From Clostridiaceae bacterium OM02-2AC (GTDB taxonomy: Bacteria > Bacillota_I > Bacilli_A > Erysipelotrichales > Erysipelotrichaceae), in the NCBI GenBank assembly GCA_003481775.1, contig QULU01000045.1:1-31167 (forward strand): a DNA stretch of 31,167 bases, written 5' to 3'. A program made the translations under genes and the position numbers. The notes under the pieces were generated by a model. That model saw only the letters and a list, made by a program, of their open reading frames with translations, did no database searches and was not told where the DNA came from. Each line of letters begins with the position of its first letter. Position 1 is the first letter of the stretch. Shown in pieces: positions 15,057-23,300 of the stretch.

Positions 15057-15397
15057 CTCTTATTTCTCCTAAGATATTGACCCTTATACAAAGGATCTTC
15101 AGCATTATGGCGTCGGCCTGCTTATCGTGGAGCCGCACTGGTGGGAGTTCAAAAGCCTATCTATTGTGATTTACAAATCGAGACGAAGTTCATCTGAAGG
15201 TGCAGGATAGGTCATAGGAGAAATCTGGAAGCAGATATCCTGTCGGGTCTGACGGACGGTACGGATCGTTAGAGAATAGTGATGGCTTCATCATGATCTC
15301 GTAGTCATCCTATCAAACAACGTACGCATTTTTTAATAATCTAGAATTTATATACATATGGATATGTAATATACTTTTTTTTGTTCTCTACTCCTTT
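15057..15397 (+). other. Non-coding stretch after the primase gene
   Basis: No credible ORF is present. Several short inverted repeats occur (for example GATG/CATC near 15281 and a loose AGGATA/TATCCT pairing near 15206-15240). Base composition falls from mid GC to AT rich at about 15320, which may mark the true edge of the transfer element. No attachment site could be recognised. Confidence 0.4.
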
Positions 15398-15446
15398 CGG
15401 AATATATCCCTACAGAGAGTCAGGTAGGTATATTCCGGCTTTTTAT
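15398..15446 (+). terminator. Strong intrinsic terminator
   Basis: The arms CGGAATATA and TATATTCCG extend inward through CCTAC/GTAGG with a small bulge, and GCTTTTTA follows. It would stop any read-through from the transfer operon. Confidence 0.75.
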
Positions 15447-15463
15447 TTGTTGTTTCAAAATGA

Positions 15464-15491
15464 TTGCAAAATATTATTAATATGATAAAAT
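15464..15491 (+). promoter_or_regulatory. Promoter of putative small RNA A
   Basis: TTGCAA (15464-15469) and TAAAAT (15486-15491) are separated by 16 bases, with AT-rich surroundings. Confidence 0.5.
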
Positions 15492-15497
15492 AGCATA

Positions 15498-15574
15498 GGC
15501 ATTGATATGCTACTGCCTAGGTATCGTACAATGCATAGCCATTTGGCAAAGTCCGGGTAAAACCGGATTTTTTA
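15498..15574 (+). ncRNA. Putative small RNA A
   Basis: A promoter at 15464-15491 and a terminator hairpin TCCGG/CCGGA followed by six T residues (15552-15573) define a transcript of about 77 nt without an ORF. It contains TACTGCCTAGGTATC (15511-15525), which is perfectly complementary to a segment of the next putative RNA. Confidence 0.5.
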
Positions 15575-15679
15575 TTGCTTATGACACAAAAATGTTCATA
15601 ATATGTTTACAAATGTTCATATAAGCAATATAATGATTACGTTGCCGCTCATTGAAAAGAAAGGGATACCTAGGCAGTA
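15511..15679. repeat. 15-bp inverted repeat flanking a promoter
   Basis: TACTGCCTAGGTATC at 15511-15525 and GATACCTAGGCAGTA at 15665-15679 are perfect inverted copies 139 bases apart. The enclosed segment holds one terminator and one near-consensus promoter. The layout fits either complementary small RNAs or an invertible promoter. Confidence 0.75.
15606..15634 (+). promoter_or_regulatory. Near-consensus promoter inside the inverted repeat
   Basis: TTTACA (15606-15611) and TATAAT (15629-15634) are separated by 17 bases. The predicted start is near 15641. Confidence 0.7.
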
Positions 15680-15716
15680 TTTCGCGGCACTTGACCACCT
15701 TAATGGTGGTCTTTTA
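15641..15716 (+). ncRNA. Putative small RNA B
   Basis: The predicted transcript runs from about 15641 to the terminator GACCACC-TTAAT-GGTGGTC-TTTT (15693-15715). A closing stem TGCCGC/GCGGCA (15643-15648 with 15684-15689) would display the 15-nt segment complementary to RNA A in its loop. No ORF with an RBS is present. Confidence 0.52.
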
Positions 15717-15734
15717 ATTAACCGTTATCAAACG

Positions 15735-15763
15735 TTTAATCTTTTATCAATAAGTATTATAAT
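15735..15763 (+). promoter_or_regulatory. Promoter of the Cys/Asp/Tyr-rich small protein gene
   Basis: TTTAAT (15735-15740) and TATAAT (15758-15763) with a 17-base spacer. The leader of about 78 nt contains a hairpin with 8-base arms ATTGAGAT and ATCTCAAT (about 15799-15824), ending just before the AAGGAGG. Confidence 0.6.
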
Positions 15764-15847
15764 AAGCCTAAATAGGCATCTAATTCCTCCATATCATATA
15801 TTGAGATGCGCAGATGTATCTCAATAACACGTAAGGAGGAAATATAT

Positions 15848-16081
15848 ATGTGTAACAGATGTGAATGTAATGATTATGACTTTTATGGCTTTAGCGATTA
15901 TGATTTCGACAGATTCGACTGGAACAGAGGCTATAGTTGCTATAATGACTATGGCAGAAATGCATTGAATGAAGCGGAGCGAGTAGCTCGTTTTGCAATG
16001 CGTCGTGACTGTAGAGAAAATCGCTGCGCACGTCAATTTGTACGCTGCATGAGGAATGCTCGATGCGGATCTAATTGGTAA
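15848..16081 (+). CDS. Small Cys/Asp/Tyr/Arg-rich protein (77 aa)
   Basis: The ATG at 15848 follows AAGGAGG at the right distance; an in-frame upstream ATG at 15806 lies in the leader hairpin. The N-terminal half begins MCNRCEC and is rich in Asp, Tyr and Phe (YDFYGFSDYDFDRFDW). The C-terminal half is rich in Arg with four more Cys (RRDCRENRCARQFVRCMRNA, then RCGSNW). This split charge with spaced cysteines suggests a cross-linked structural protein (for example spore coat) or a metal-binding peptide; neither can be shown. It has its own promoter and terminator, so it is a single-gene unit. Confidence 0.75.
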   Translation: MCNRCECNDYDFYGFSDYDFDRFDWNRGYSCYNDYGRNALNEAERVARFAMRRDCRENRCARQFVRCMRNARCGSNW

Positions 16082-16188
16082 CTAATTTATTATTAACTAT
16101 TCGTTCACCCTCATTTAGCTTTTAACTGTGTATTTGCGATTTCATCAGTAAAATATGAGAATACTTGTAAATGAATTATCCTACTATT

Positions 16189-16217
16189 GACTCCTGCCAT
16201 AAGGTGGGAGTCTTTTT
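16189..16217 (+). terminator. Intrinsic terminator
   Basis: The arms GACTCC and GGAGTC are followed by five T residues, 108 bases after the small protein gene. Confidence 0.7.
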
Positions 16218-16357
16218 ATCTTGAACATAAAAGATAGCTGATGTGTAAATGCGAAAATCACACCCTATATAAAGATAGTTTTGTGCTCTCTGATCATTGG
16301 GAGCTTATACTATATAAAATTAACATAATCTGACAGAAAGGTGTGAATGAACGAAGC

Positions 16358-17225
16358 ATGAAAAAGATCAATCTAGATAAAAATGTCTATGAAGCGTTGC
16401 TAGAACGTCTTCATTTTATCTTTCAGGAATTTGAAAATATCTATATCTCCTTTTCCGGAGAAAAGATAGTGGTCTTTTATTGATATCCTGTTGGATTTTA
16501 GAGACCAGTATTAAATAATAGGAGTTTTCATCAGGACTTTGAAGCACAGCACAATGCAACGACTGATTATAGAAGAGGCCTTTCGGATGCTGGAAAAGCG
16601 TTCGCATCTCGGACTTTACTGGGTCTGTCTCCCTGTGCAACACGCTCTGCCTTGAGCAGCTATGAAATGTACTGGTACCCATGGGATAATAAGAAGGAAG
16701 ATATCTGGATCCGTCCAATGCCTCAGCACGATTATATCATCAACCTAGAACAAATATCATGACATCCTAACACTATAAGATGCATCAGGGGGTCTTACTA
16801 AGCAATTTTGCAGATGGTACCGGTTGTCTCATGAAAATAGGAAAACGATCTGCCGGTTGGGGATAAGGGCAGATTAATCCTTGCAGCGATACAGTGGTTT
16901 CATCAATAAGAAATATAGCTATAAGCAACGATGCTGGATCACGCAGCAAAGCCGCTTCACCGTTTCAGGACTATGCCAAAGAGGCACTCATCTTTACAGA
17001 GTCATCTGTCCTGAAATCTAGGTCAAGCTCATCGGATGTGTCAGAGGAGCATATTTTACTGCTATATATGCTAAGACGAAGGCATTCGGATACCGTCATA
17101 TAACATTTTCGAAGGGACATACATGCACAGTTCATACTGGCAACATTGCCACCATAGTTGTGTCGCAACTATATCAAAAAATTTAACAATTCCATCTGAT
17201 TTCGGCATACAGTCGGAGGTGGGCA
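16358..17225 (+). pseudogene. Degraded IbrA/YbdN-like (DUF3440) PAPS-reductase-family gene
   Basis: The start is intact (MKKINLDKNVYEALLERLHF) and reaches the PP-loop as SFSG, after which frame changes and stops begin. Pieces of the family are readable in different frames: HQDFEAQHNATTDY, SSYEMYWYPWDNKK, IRPMPQHDYIINL, then IRAD-stop-SLQRYSGFINKKY, ASPFQDYAKEAL, YRVICPEI-stop-VKLIG, AIYAKTKAFGYRHITF, LATLPP-stop-LCRNYIKKFNNSI. This order follows IbrA-like proteins along most of their length. At least four stops and several indels are present, so it cannot be functional. Relatives pair with a ParB-like IbrB; none is visible here. Confidence 0.85.
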
Positions 17226-17480
17226 TGAAGCGAAGTTTGAGAGAAATCAAGAATGTGTTTATGTCTATCCTACGGGACATTAAGAAAGAGATAGACAGCG
17301 GCGAACAGCCGGGGGAAACTGTCATTGACACCATGTTTTAAAATACCCAGAACGCCGTACAGAAGCAGAAACAGGAATTACATACCGTTGATGATGTGAC
17401 AGCGTTGATTACAGAGCAGATAGAAAAGGTCATGCTGCTGGAAAAGGAAACTAGCGAACAATTCCAGCAGTTTTTATGTT
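17225..17480 (+). pseudogene. Unrecognised gene remnant with an in-frame stop
   Basis: From the ATG at 17225 a helical protein reads MKRSLREIKNVFMSILRDIK to VIDTMF, meets TAA at 17339-17341, and continues in the same frame as NTQNAVQKQKQELHTVDDVT through KETSEQFQQFLC to TAG at 17478. The sequence after the stop is as protein-like as that before it, and a CAA to TAA change would explain it. The family is not recognised. No RBS is visible, so the 5' end may also be lost. Confidence 0.55.
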
Positions 17481-18204
17481 AGATTTCCGAATTGTTTCCG
17501 AAATATTCTCATTTTATTGCCAATTAAAAATGGTATTTCCGTTTTACGAAACGAGTGGAATTGTAGTCCATGGGCGGAGAATTGGAAAACTGATAGGTTT
17601 GCCAACGGCAAATCTGAAAGTTGAAATGGACACGGATTTGCCGGAGCCGGCTGTGTATATATCAAAGGTTTTTCTCAAAGAGAAAACGCTCTATGGAATC
17701 ACGCATATAGGAGCGCGATCAACAGTTGACGATAGTCAAGAAATATCTTTTGAAACACATTTTGAATTTATTATAAGAAATATACGGACTCAAAATGAAA
17801 GTACAGTTGTTTTCCAAAATCCGGATTCCACAAAAATCCGACGAATTATCCTTTCTTATAGAGCAGATCAGAAAAGATTGTTTGATCGTACAGAAATACT
17901 GGGGAATAAAACAGCTTGCTTCCGATTTTTTATAGATATTAGGAAACACCAAGTAAAGCTATGCAACCATAAAATAATCTTGTCCGCTAAAGAATTTGAT
18001 GTCCTGTATTTATCATATTCAAATCTAGATGTTGCATTTATGATAAAACAAATCTATGAAGTAGTCTGGCATGATTCGGCAAATGGTATTTATCATGCAG
18101 TAAAAAATACAGTTTTTTAAACAAGAAAACGGATTAAAGCATTTTCAGCGAATCATGATTATATAAAGACAATCGTTGGATATGGTTACAAATATAATGC
18201 GTAA
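17476..18204 (+). pseudogene. Riboflavin kinase-OmpR winged-helix fusion, stopped by TAA
   Basis: Residues about 24-135 match a bacterial riboflavin kinase: SGIVVHGRRIGKLIGLPTAN (the G-x-V-x-H-G and PTAN motifs), YGITHIGARSTVDD, and the Glu/His-containing SFETHFEF. Residues about 155-214 begin an OmpR/PhoB-type winged helix (HKIILSAKEFDVLYL, then IKQIYEVVWHDSANGIYHAV). The frame stops at TAA 18118-18120, yet the same frame goes on for 27 codons with the missing recognition and wing segments (TRKRIKAF, then YIKTIVGYGYKYNA) to TAA at 18204. A single CAA to TAA change is the simplest explanation. The true start is unclear (ATG 17476 or 17530, no RBS). The intact ancestor was probably a flavin-linked regulator. 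Confidence 0.75.
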
Positions 18205-18538
18205 TAGCAAAGTCAGTCGAGTCAATCAGCACAAGATGAGCAGTGCATAAATGTGCTGCCGTTGACAGTCCTGCCCGCCTTTGCTGACAGGCGATCAAGG
18301 CAGGAAAGCCCTTAAAATGGTTTCCAACACATTTCAATTTTATAAGAAAAGTTTAAATTTTTTTCTGGATGCAAAAAACCCGCACAAAACCTGGTGTCTG
18401 TACGGGCTTAAAGCCATCTTATATTCAATGATTGAAAGGCAAACGATAAAAGAATCTACTGCTCCTCCTATTCGTTTCCCATCTTTCCTTCTTCACTTCA
18501 ATGTTCATAAAATGATAATCTTTATCTCAGCTGTCAAT
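18121..18538. other. Stretch with no assignable intact gene
   Basis: Its first 84 bases hold the severed 3' end of the winged-helix gene. The - strand frame at 18134-18337 has transposase-like composition (for example PALIACQQRRAGLSTAAHLC) but no motif that can be named. A terminator for the - strand gene lies at 18373-18406. Confidence 0.4.
18373..18406 (-). terminator. Terminator for - strand transcription
   Basis: Read on the - strand, CCCGTACA and TGTGCGGG form the stem and TTTTTT follows. It would end transcripts of the recombinase-like gene. Confidence 0.65.
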
Positions 18539-18997
18539 TCATCCAGCCTGTTTATTTTCTATCTCGTCAGTATATATATCCTGCTGTTGTCTCTGCTCAT
18601 CTTTCCACTGTTTTCGGATCGGATATGAATATTTATAAAATGTCGAGAGTGCCATTCCAATATTCATACAATATTCTCCCAGAGGGCGCTTGCTATCCAG
18701 ACATGCCCTGATATTTACTTCAAAATCTTCCGGAATTTGTACACGTGGTCTACCGTATACACCATTTCCTTCCCGTTTCCTCTTTAGTGCATTCTGGATT
18801 CCTATTTTTTGACGCTCTTTTAGGCACTGATAATACCAGTCCATGAATTCTCTGCAGAACTGATATACCAGAACAGCATCTGCACTCTTATTCTCCTTGA
18901 TAAAAACTACATCTTCCTGTGCATACTGTTTCAGTTTTTCCATGACATTATCCCCTAAGCATGTCATGGACAAAAGTTCCATTTTCCTACCTGCCAT
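18539..18997 (-). CDS. Serine-recombinase-like protein lacking the catalytic domain
   Basis: This 152-residue protein shows the C-terminal half of resolvase/invertase recombinases: ERQKIGIQNALKRKREGNGV, YGRPRVQIPEDF, then a helix-turn-helix ending LGEYCMNIGMALSTFYKYS. The N-terminal part is short and lacks the YxRVS serine motif and the rest of the catalytic core. AGGAGGG precedes the ATG at 18997 by 11 bases. It may be a truncated relic or a DNA-binding protein of its own; several Firmicute families keep only this part. Given the decayed neighbours, loss of function is likely but not shown. Confidence 0.6.
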   Translation of the reverse strand: MAGRKMELLSMTCLGDNVMEKLKQYAQEDVVFIKENKSADAVLVYQFCREFMDWYYQCLKERQKIGIQNALKRKREGNGVYGRPRVQIPEDFEVNIRACLDSKRPLGEYCMNIGMALSTFYKYSYPIRKQWKDEQRQQQDIYTDEIENKQAG

Positions 18998-19440
18998 CGT
19001 TTTTTCTTCCCTCCTACTGCAATCTTTTCATTGCTTCTACGATGTTCATTCTCACAATCATTTCAAAAATTCTTTCAAACATGCTGTTAAAAAATAGAGC
19101 TGTTACAGGCGCATGATACTATCTTTGACTGTTTTACTGAGAGGTTTCATCAGCTGATACGAGTACCTTTTTGAAATTCCCTCATGCAAAGATCATGTAT
19201 CTATTATGAAAGGGAAACACGATACCTTCTTCCAGTATCAAAATAACTGTATAGGGAATTGTTTATTTTGATACGAAGTGAAAGCATTGCATGAGACCTG
19301 ATATAATATGGAAAACAACATGAGAGCTAACAGACGAACTGTATACCTCCCTTGTTGCTTTGTAAATAATCCTCGATTTCTTAAATGACTGGTACCATTT
19401 TTGTGACAAAAGATCAAGTATCGTTTTTTAAGTCGAAATA
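18998..19440. other. Intergenic stretch between recombinase-like gene and mscL
   Basis: No credible gene is seen. A 12-bp inverted repeat GTATCAAAATAA/TTATTTTGATAC (19235-19246 and 19263-19274) could be an operator; it has no T-tract on either strand. Confidence 0.45.
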
Positions 19441-19886
19441 TTATTTTATAGAATGCCATTTCTCATTTCTCGATATCAGGTCGCGTATTTCTCTTAAAAG
19501 AACTGCTTCCTCAGACGGCTCAACAGCTGCCGGTTCTGGAATGCTCTCTTCTTTCTTTCGGCAGAATTTGTTGATGATCCGGATGATCGTAAAAATCACC
19601 AGTGCAATCAGCAGAAAATTGATGATATTCTGGATGAATCTTCCGTAATAAATGGCTGCTTCCGCCATATCTCCTGATGCCGGAGTGATAACATAGCGCA
19701 AACTTGTAAAATCGATTCCTCCAAACAGGATGCCGATAGCAGGCATGACGATGTCATTCACAAGAGAGGTCACGATTGCAGTAAAAGCCCCTCCAATGAT
19801 AACATCGACTGCTAAATCAATCATACTTCCACGAGAAATGAATTCCCGAAACTCGGTAAAAAATCCTTTTGTCTATTTCAAATCAT
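19441..19886 (-). pseudogene. mscL: Large-conductance mechanosensitive channel with a broken 5' end
   Basis: From 19824 the frame encodes a clear MscL: IDLAVDVIIGGAFTAIVTSL, VNDIVMPAIGILFGGIDF, the second membrane helix (IINFLLIALVIFTIIRIINK) and a charged C-terminal bundle. The expected N-terminus is present upstream in the same frame (GFFTEFREFISRGS) but has no start codon and meets TAG seven codons earlier. The natural ATG at 19886, after GGTGG, is out of frame and hits TGA after two codons. Small indels in T- and A-runs explain this. Starting inside at 19824 would drop the amphipathic N-terminal helix needed for gating. Confidence 0.8.
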
Positions 19887-19935
19887 TTTCCACCTTCCCT
19901 ACAAAATATCTCGGCATAAATAACACGCTATGGGA

Positions 19936-20214
19936 TTACTGTTGTTCTATTTTTTCTTTTAATGCCTTCCCTGGCTTAAATTTAGGTGAAAAGTGCCCCG
20001 GTATGATAGTTTTTTCTCCTGTTTGAGGATTTCGACTGCTTCTCTCACTGACAAATCGCGCCTCAAAAGTTCAAAATCCAGCAATCTGTATTTTTTCTCT
20101 TTGTGCCATCTTATCTCCAATGAGTTCGATAAACTGATCTATGATCCCCTTTGTAACTTCTGAAGAAATCCCCTGTTTATATGCGATTTCTCTAATAATT
20201 TCATTTTTATTCAT
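19936..20214 (-). pseudogene. HU-family DNA-binding protein gene with an in-frame TGA
   Basis: The frame from ATG 20214 (AGGAG upstream) reads MNKNEIIREIAYKQGISSEV, continues to KIQIAGF, meets TGA at codon 48 (20073-20071), then goes on in the same frame TFEARFVSERSSRNPQTGEK to the normal C-terminus at 19936. The conserved HU motif is GFGTFE, so a GGA to TGA change at the Gly is evident. The length otherwise (92 codons) is normal for HU. It precedes mscL by 49 bases on the same strand. Confidence 0.85.
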
Positions 20215-20286
20215 AAATACTCCTCTTGACATTATAAAGTGTTTTTCCTATCGTTATCTTCTTTGGCTATGAAGTTTTGAATGAAA

Positions 20287-20322
20287 TCAGCACAGCACCC
20301 TCTAAGAAGAGTACTGTGCTGA
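20287..20322 (-). terminator. Hairpin after the surface-protein gene
   Basis: Nine-base arms TCAGCACAG/CTGTGCTGA lie 35 bases past the stop. The T-tract is weak (GATTTCATTC on the - strand), so termination may be partial. Confidence 0.55.
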
Positions 20323-20356
20323 ATCAAGTCGTTATGCTATACAATCGTTGTTTCTT

Positions 20357-23300
20357 TTACTGTTCCTCGTCAACTTTTCTGCGTTTTCTCGCAAAGAATA
20401 GTCCGGCAAGGGTCGCAATAGAGCCTATCGCTGCTGCTGTATGCACACCTAGATTTGTAAAGTCGCCAGTCTTTGGTCCAGAAGTTGTGACCTTCGTCAC
20501 CTTGTTCGTCTGCGTATTCTGCTGATTGTTAACCGGAGTTACTGTACTTGCAGGTTTTTCCACTGTGACTTTCACGGTTACCGTTTCCTTGCTTCCATCA
20601 GGATATTGGATTTCTAATGTTCCCTCATATTCTCCAGGTTTATTTGGATCAATAGTTCCCTCTGGAGTGATATCTTTAATTTGGGTTCCTTCTGGAAGGT
20701 CATCAAGATTTGTTACATTATCTGTTAAATCAGGGTTTTCTCCCGGCTTTATGATTTCCGGTTTCGTCTCCGGATCGTATTTATCCGCATCTGTACGCGG
20801 ATCTGTCACATTGACCTTTACTTCCACTTCTTCTGTTGTTCCATCCGGATAAGTTACTACAATGATGCCCGGTGTTTCCCCTGGCTTATCGGTGTTTACC
20901 GGTGTCTTCCATTCGTACTTCGTATCCTCTGGAAGGTCATCTTTATTTCTGATTCCATCCTCTGGATTTGGAGTTTCTCCCTTATTGACATTGACTTCCT
21001 GTCCCTCTGGAGTATATTTTTCTGCATCTGTCCGGTTGTCATTTACAATAACATCCACCGTGACCTGATCCGTAGAACCGTCTGGATATGTTACAACTAC
21101 AGTTCCCGATGTCGTACCCGGTGTACTGGTATCTACTGGTGCAGTCCATCCATAGGTTGTATTTGCTGGCAAGTCTGCTTTGTTGGCAATACCATCTGCT
21201 GCATTTGGCTGACTTCCTTTGTCGACTGTGATTGCCTGTCCTGCCGGATCATATGCATCTGTTGCCAAGCCATAGTTGACCGTTACAATGACTGTATCGT
21301 TTGATCCATCTGCATAGGTCACTTTCACATTCCCTGGCTGATTCTGTCCTGTCGTTGGAATCGCATCTACTGCCACGATCGACTGTATCTTCTCGGCTGG
21401 TGCATCTGTCGTTACGACACCTATGACTTCATCATTCGTAGCTGTCTGTCCATATGGTTTGTTTACAACTCCCCCCTGTGCTGTATACAGTTCTGTATTG
21501 GTCGCATTCTCATTTACAATAACGTCCACTGTTACCTGATCCGTAGAACCGTCTGGATACGTTACTACGATTGTTCCCGAGGTTGTTCCTGGTGTGCTGG
21601 TATCCACTGGTGCAGCCCATCCATAGGTTGTATTTGCTGGCAAGTCTGCTTTGTTGGCAATACCATCTGCTGCATTTGGCTGACTTCCTTTGTCGACTGT
21701 GATTGCCTGTCCTGCCGGATCATATGCATCTGTTGCCAAGCCATAGTTGACCGTTACAATGACTGTATCGTTTGATCCATCTGCATAGGTCACTTTCACA
21801 TTCACTGGCTGATTCTGTCCTGTCGTTGGAATCGCATCTACTGCCACGATCGACTGTATCTTCTCGGCTGGTGCATCTGTCGTTACGACACCTATGACTT
21901 CATCATTCGTAGCTGTCTGTCCATATGGTTTGTTTACAACTCCCCCCTGCGCCGTATACAGTTCTGTGTCAGTAGCCTGTGGTGTCGTGTCAACGACATT
22001 GACTGTAACTTCCACTTCTTCCTTGCTTCCATCTGGATAGGTTACTACAATCGTTCCTATGGTTTCTCCTGGTGTATCCGTGTCCACTGGTGTCTTCCAA
22101 TCATACATTGTTCCTTCCGGAAGATCGTCTTTGTTCTTGATTCCGGCTTCTGCGCTTGGGTCTTCGCCTTTATTGACATCCACCTTCTGTCCTTCCGGAA
22201 CATAGGCATCCTTTGCTTCCCCGTAAGCGATCGTTACGGTAGCATCTTCCTTGGTTCCGTCTGCGTAGGTTACTTCCACGGTCACGGTCTGGTCTGCACC
22301 ATCTGCAGTAGGAGTAGGAATCTCACCTTTGATCGCTTTGGATTTCACTTTCTCTGCTGGTGCCGGAGCCTCTTGCCCATCCTTGGTTTCTGTTACTGTG
22401 ACTTTGTCCAGAATGGCAGCCTCTTCCGCTTTCTTTCCGTAGTCCTGGTTCAGCGTGCCACCCTTTGCATTGTATTTGTCCGCATCTGTTGCCGGATCAA
22501 CGACATTGACTGTAACTTCCACTTCTTCTTTGCTTCCATCTGGATAGGTTACTACAATCGTTCCTGTGGTTTCTCCCGGTGTATCCGTGTCCACTGGTGT
22601 CTTCCAATCATACGTTGTTCCTTCCGGAAGATCGTCTTTGTTCTTGATTCCGGCTTCTGCGCTTGGGTCTTCGCCTTTATTGACATCCACCTTCTGTCCT
22701 TCCGGAACATAGGCATCCTTTGCTTCCCCGTAAGCGATCGTTACGGTAGCATCTTCCTTGGTTCCGTCTGCGTAGGTTACTTCCACGGTCACGGTCTGGT
22801 CTGCACCATCTGCAGTAGGAGTAGGAATCTCACCTTTGATCGCTTTGGATTTCACTTTCTCTGCTGGTGCCGGAGCCTCTTGCCCATCCTTGGTTTCTGT
22901 TACTGTGACTTTGTCCAAAATTGCAGCCTCTTCCGCTTTCTTTCCGTAGTCCTGGTTCAGCGTACCACCCTTTACATTGTATTTGTCCGCATCTGGTGTA
23001 GTGAATGTAAATGGGTCTCCCATAATGGGATTGTCTGCATTTGGACTATATGCAACCAGAACAACCTCTGTACCATCTGGCACTACGTTTGCGTTAACAT
23101 CCAAAGAGAAATTTCCGGCTACCAGATCCTTATATGGAATCTTGACTGTACCATATTCATCAGTGGTGTATGTTTTCGTATTTTTATCATAGCCTTGAAG
23201 CTTGACGATTACATTTCCAGCATTTTCATTTGTGATTTGGATCAGTCTTGCCGGGTCTGCTGGATCAGCAATCAATGTCTTTGGAACAGTTCCTTCGATC

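Noticed and set aside
18134..18337. Possible transposase fragment on the - strand
   Set aside because: It overlaps the end of the winged-helix relic, has no recognisable catalytic motif or terminal repeats, and cannot be assigned to an IS family.
19936..20214. UGA read as glycine (alternative genetic code)
   Set aside because: TGA is a normal stop for many intact genes here (for example the relaxase and pentapeptide genes), and neighbouring genes have TAA and frameshift lesions too, so mutation is simpler.
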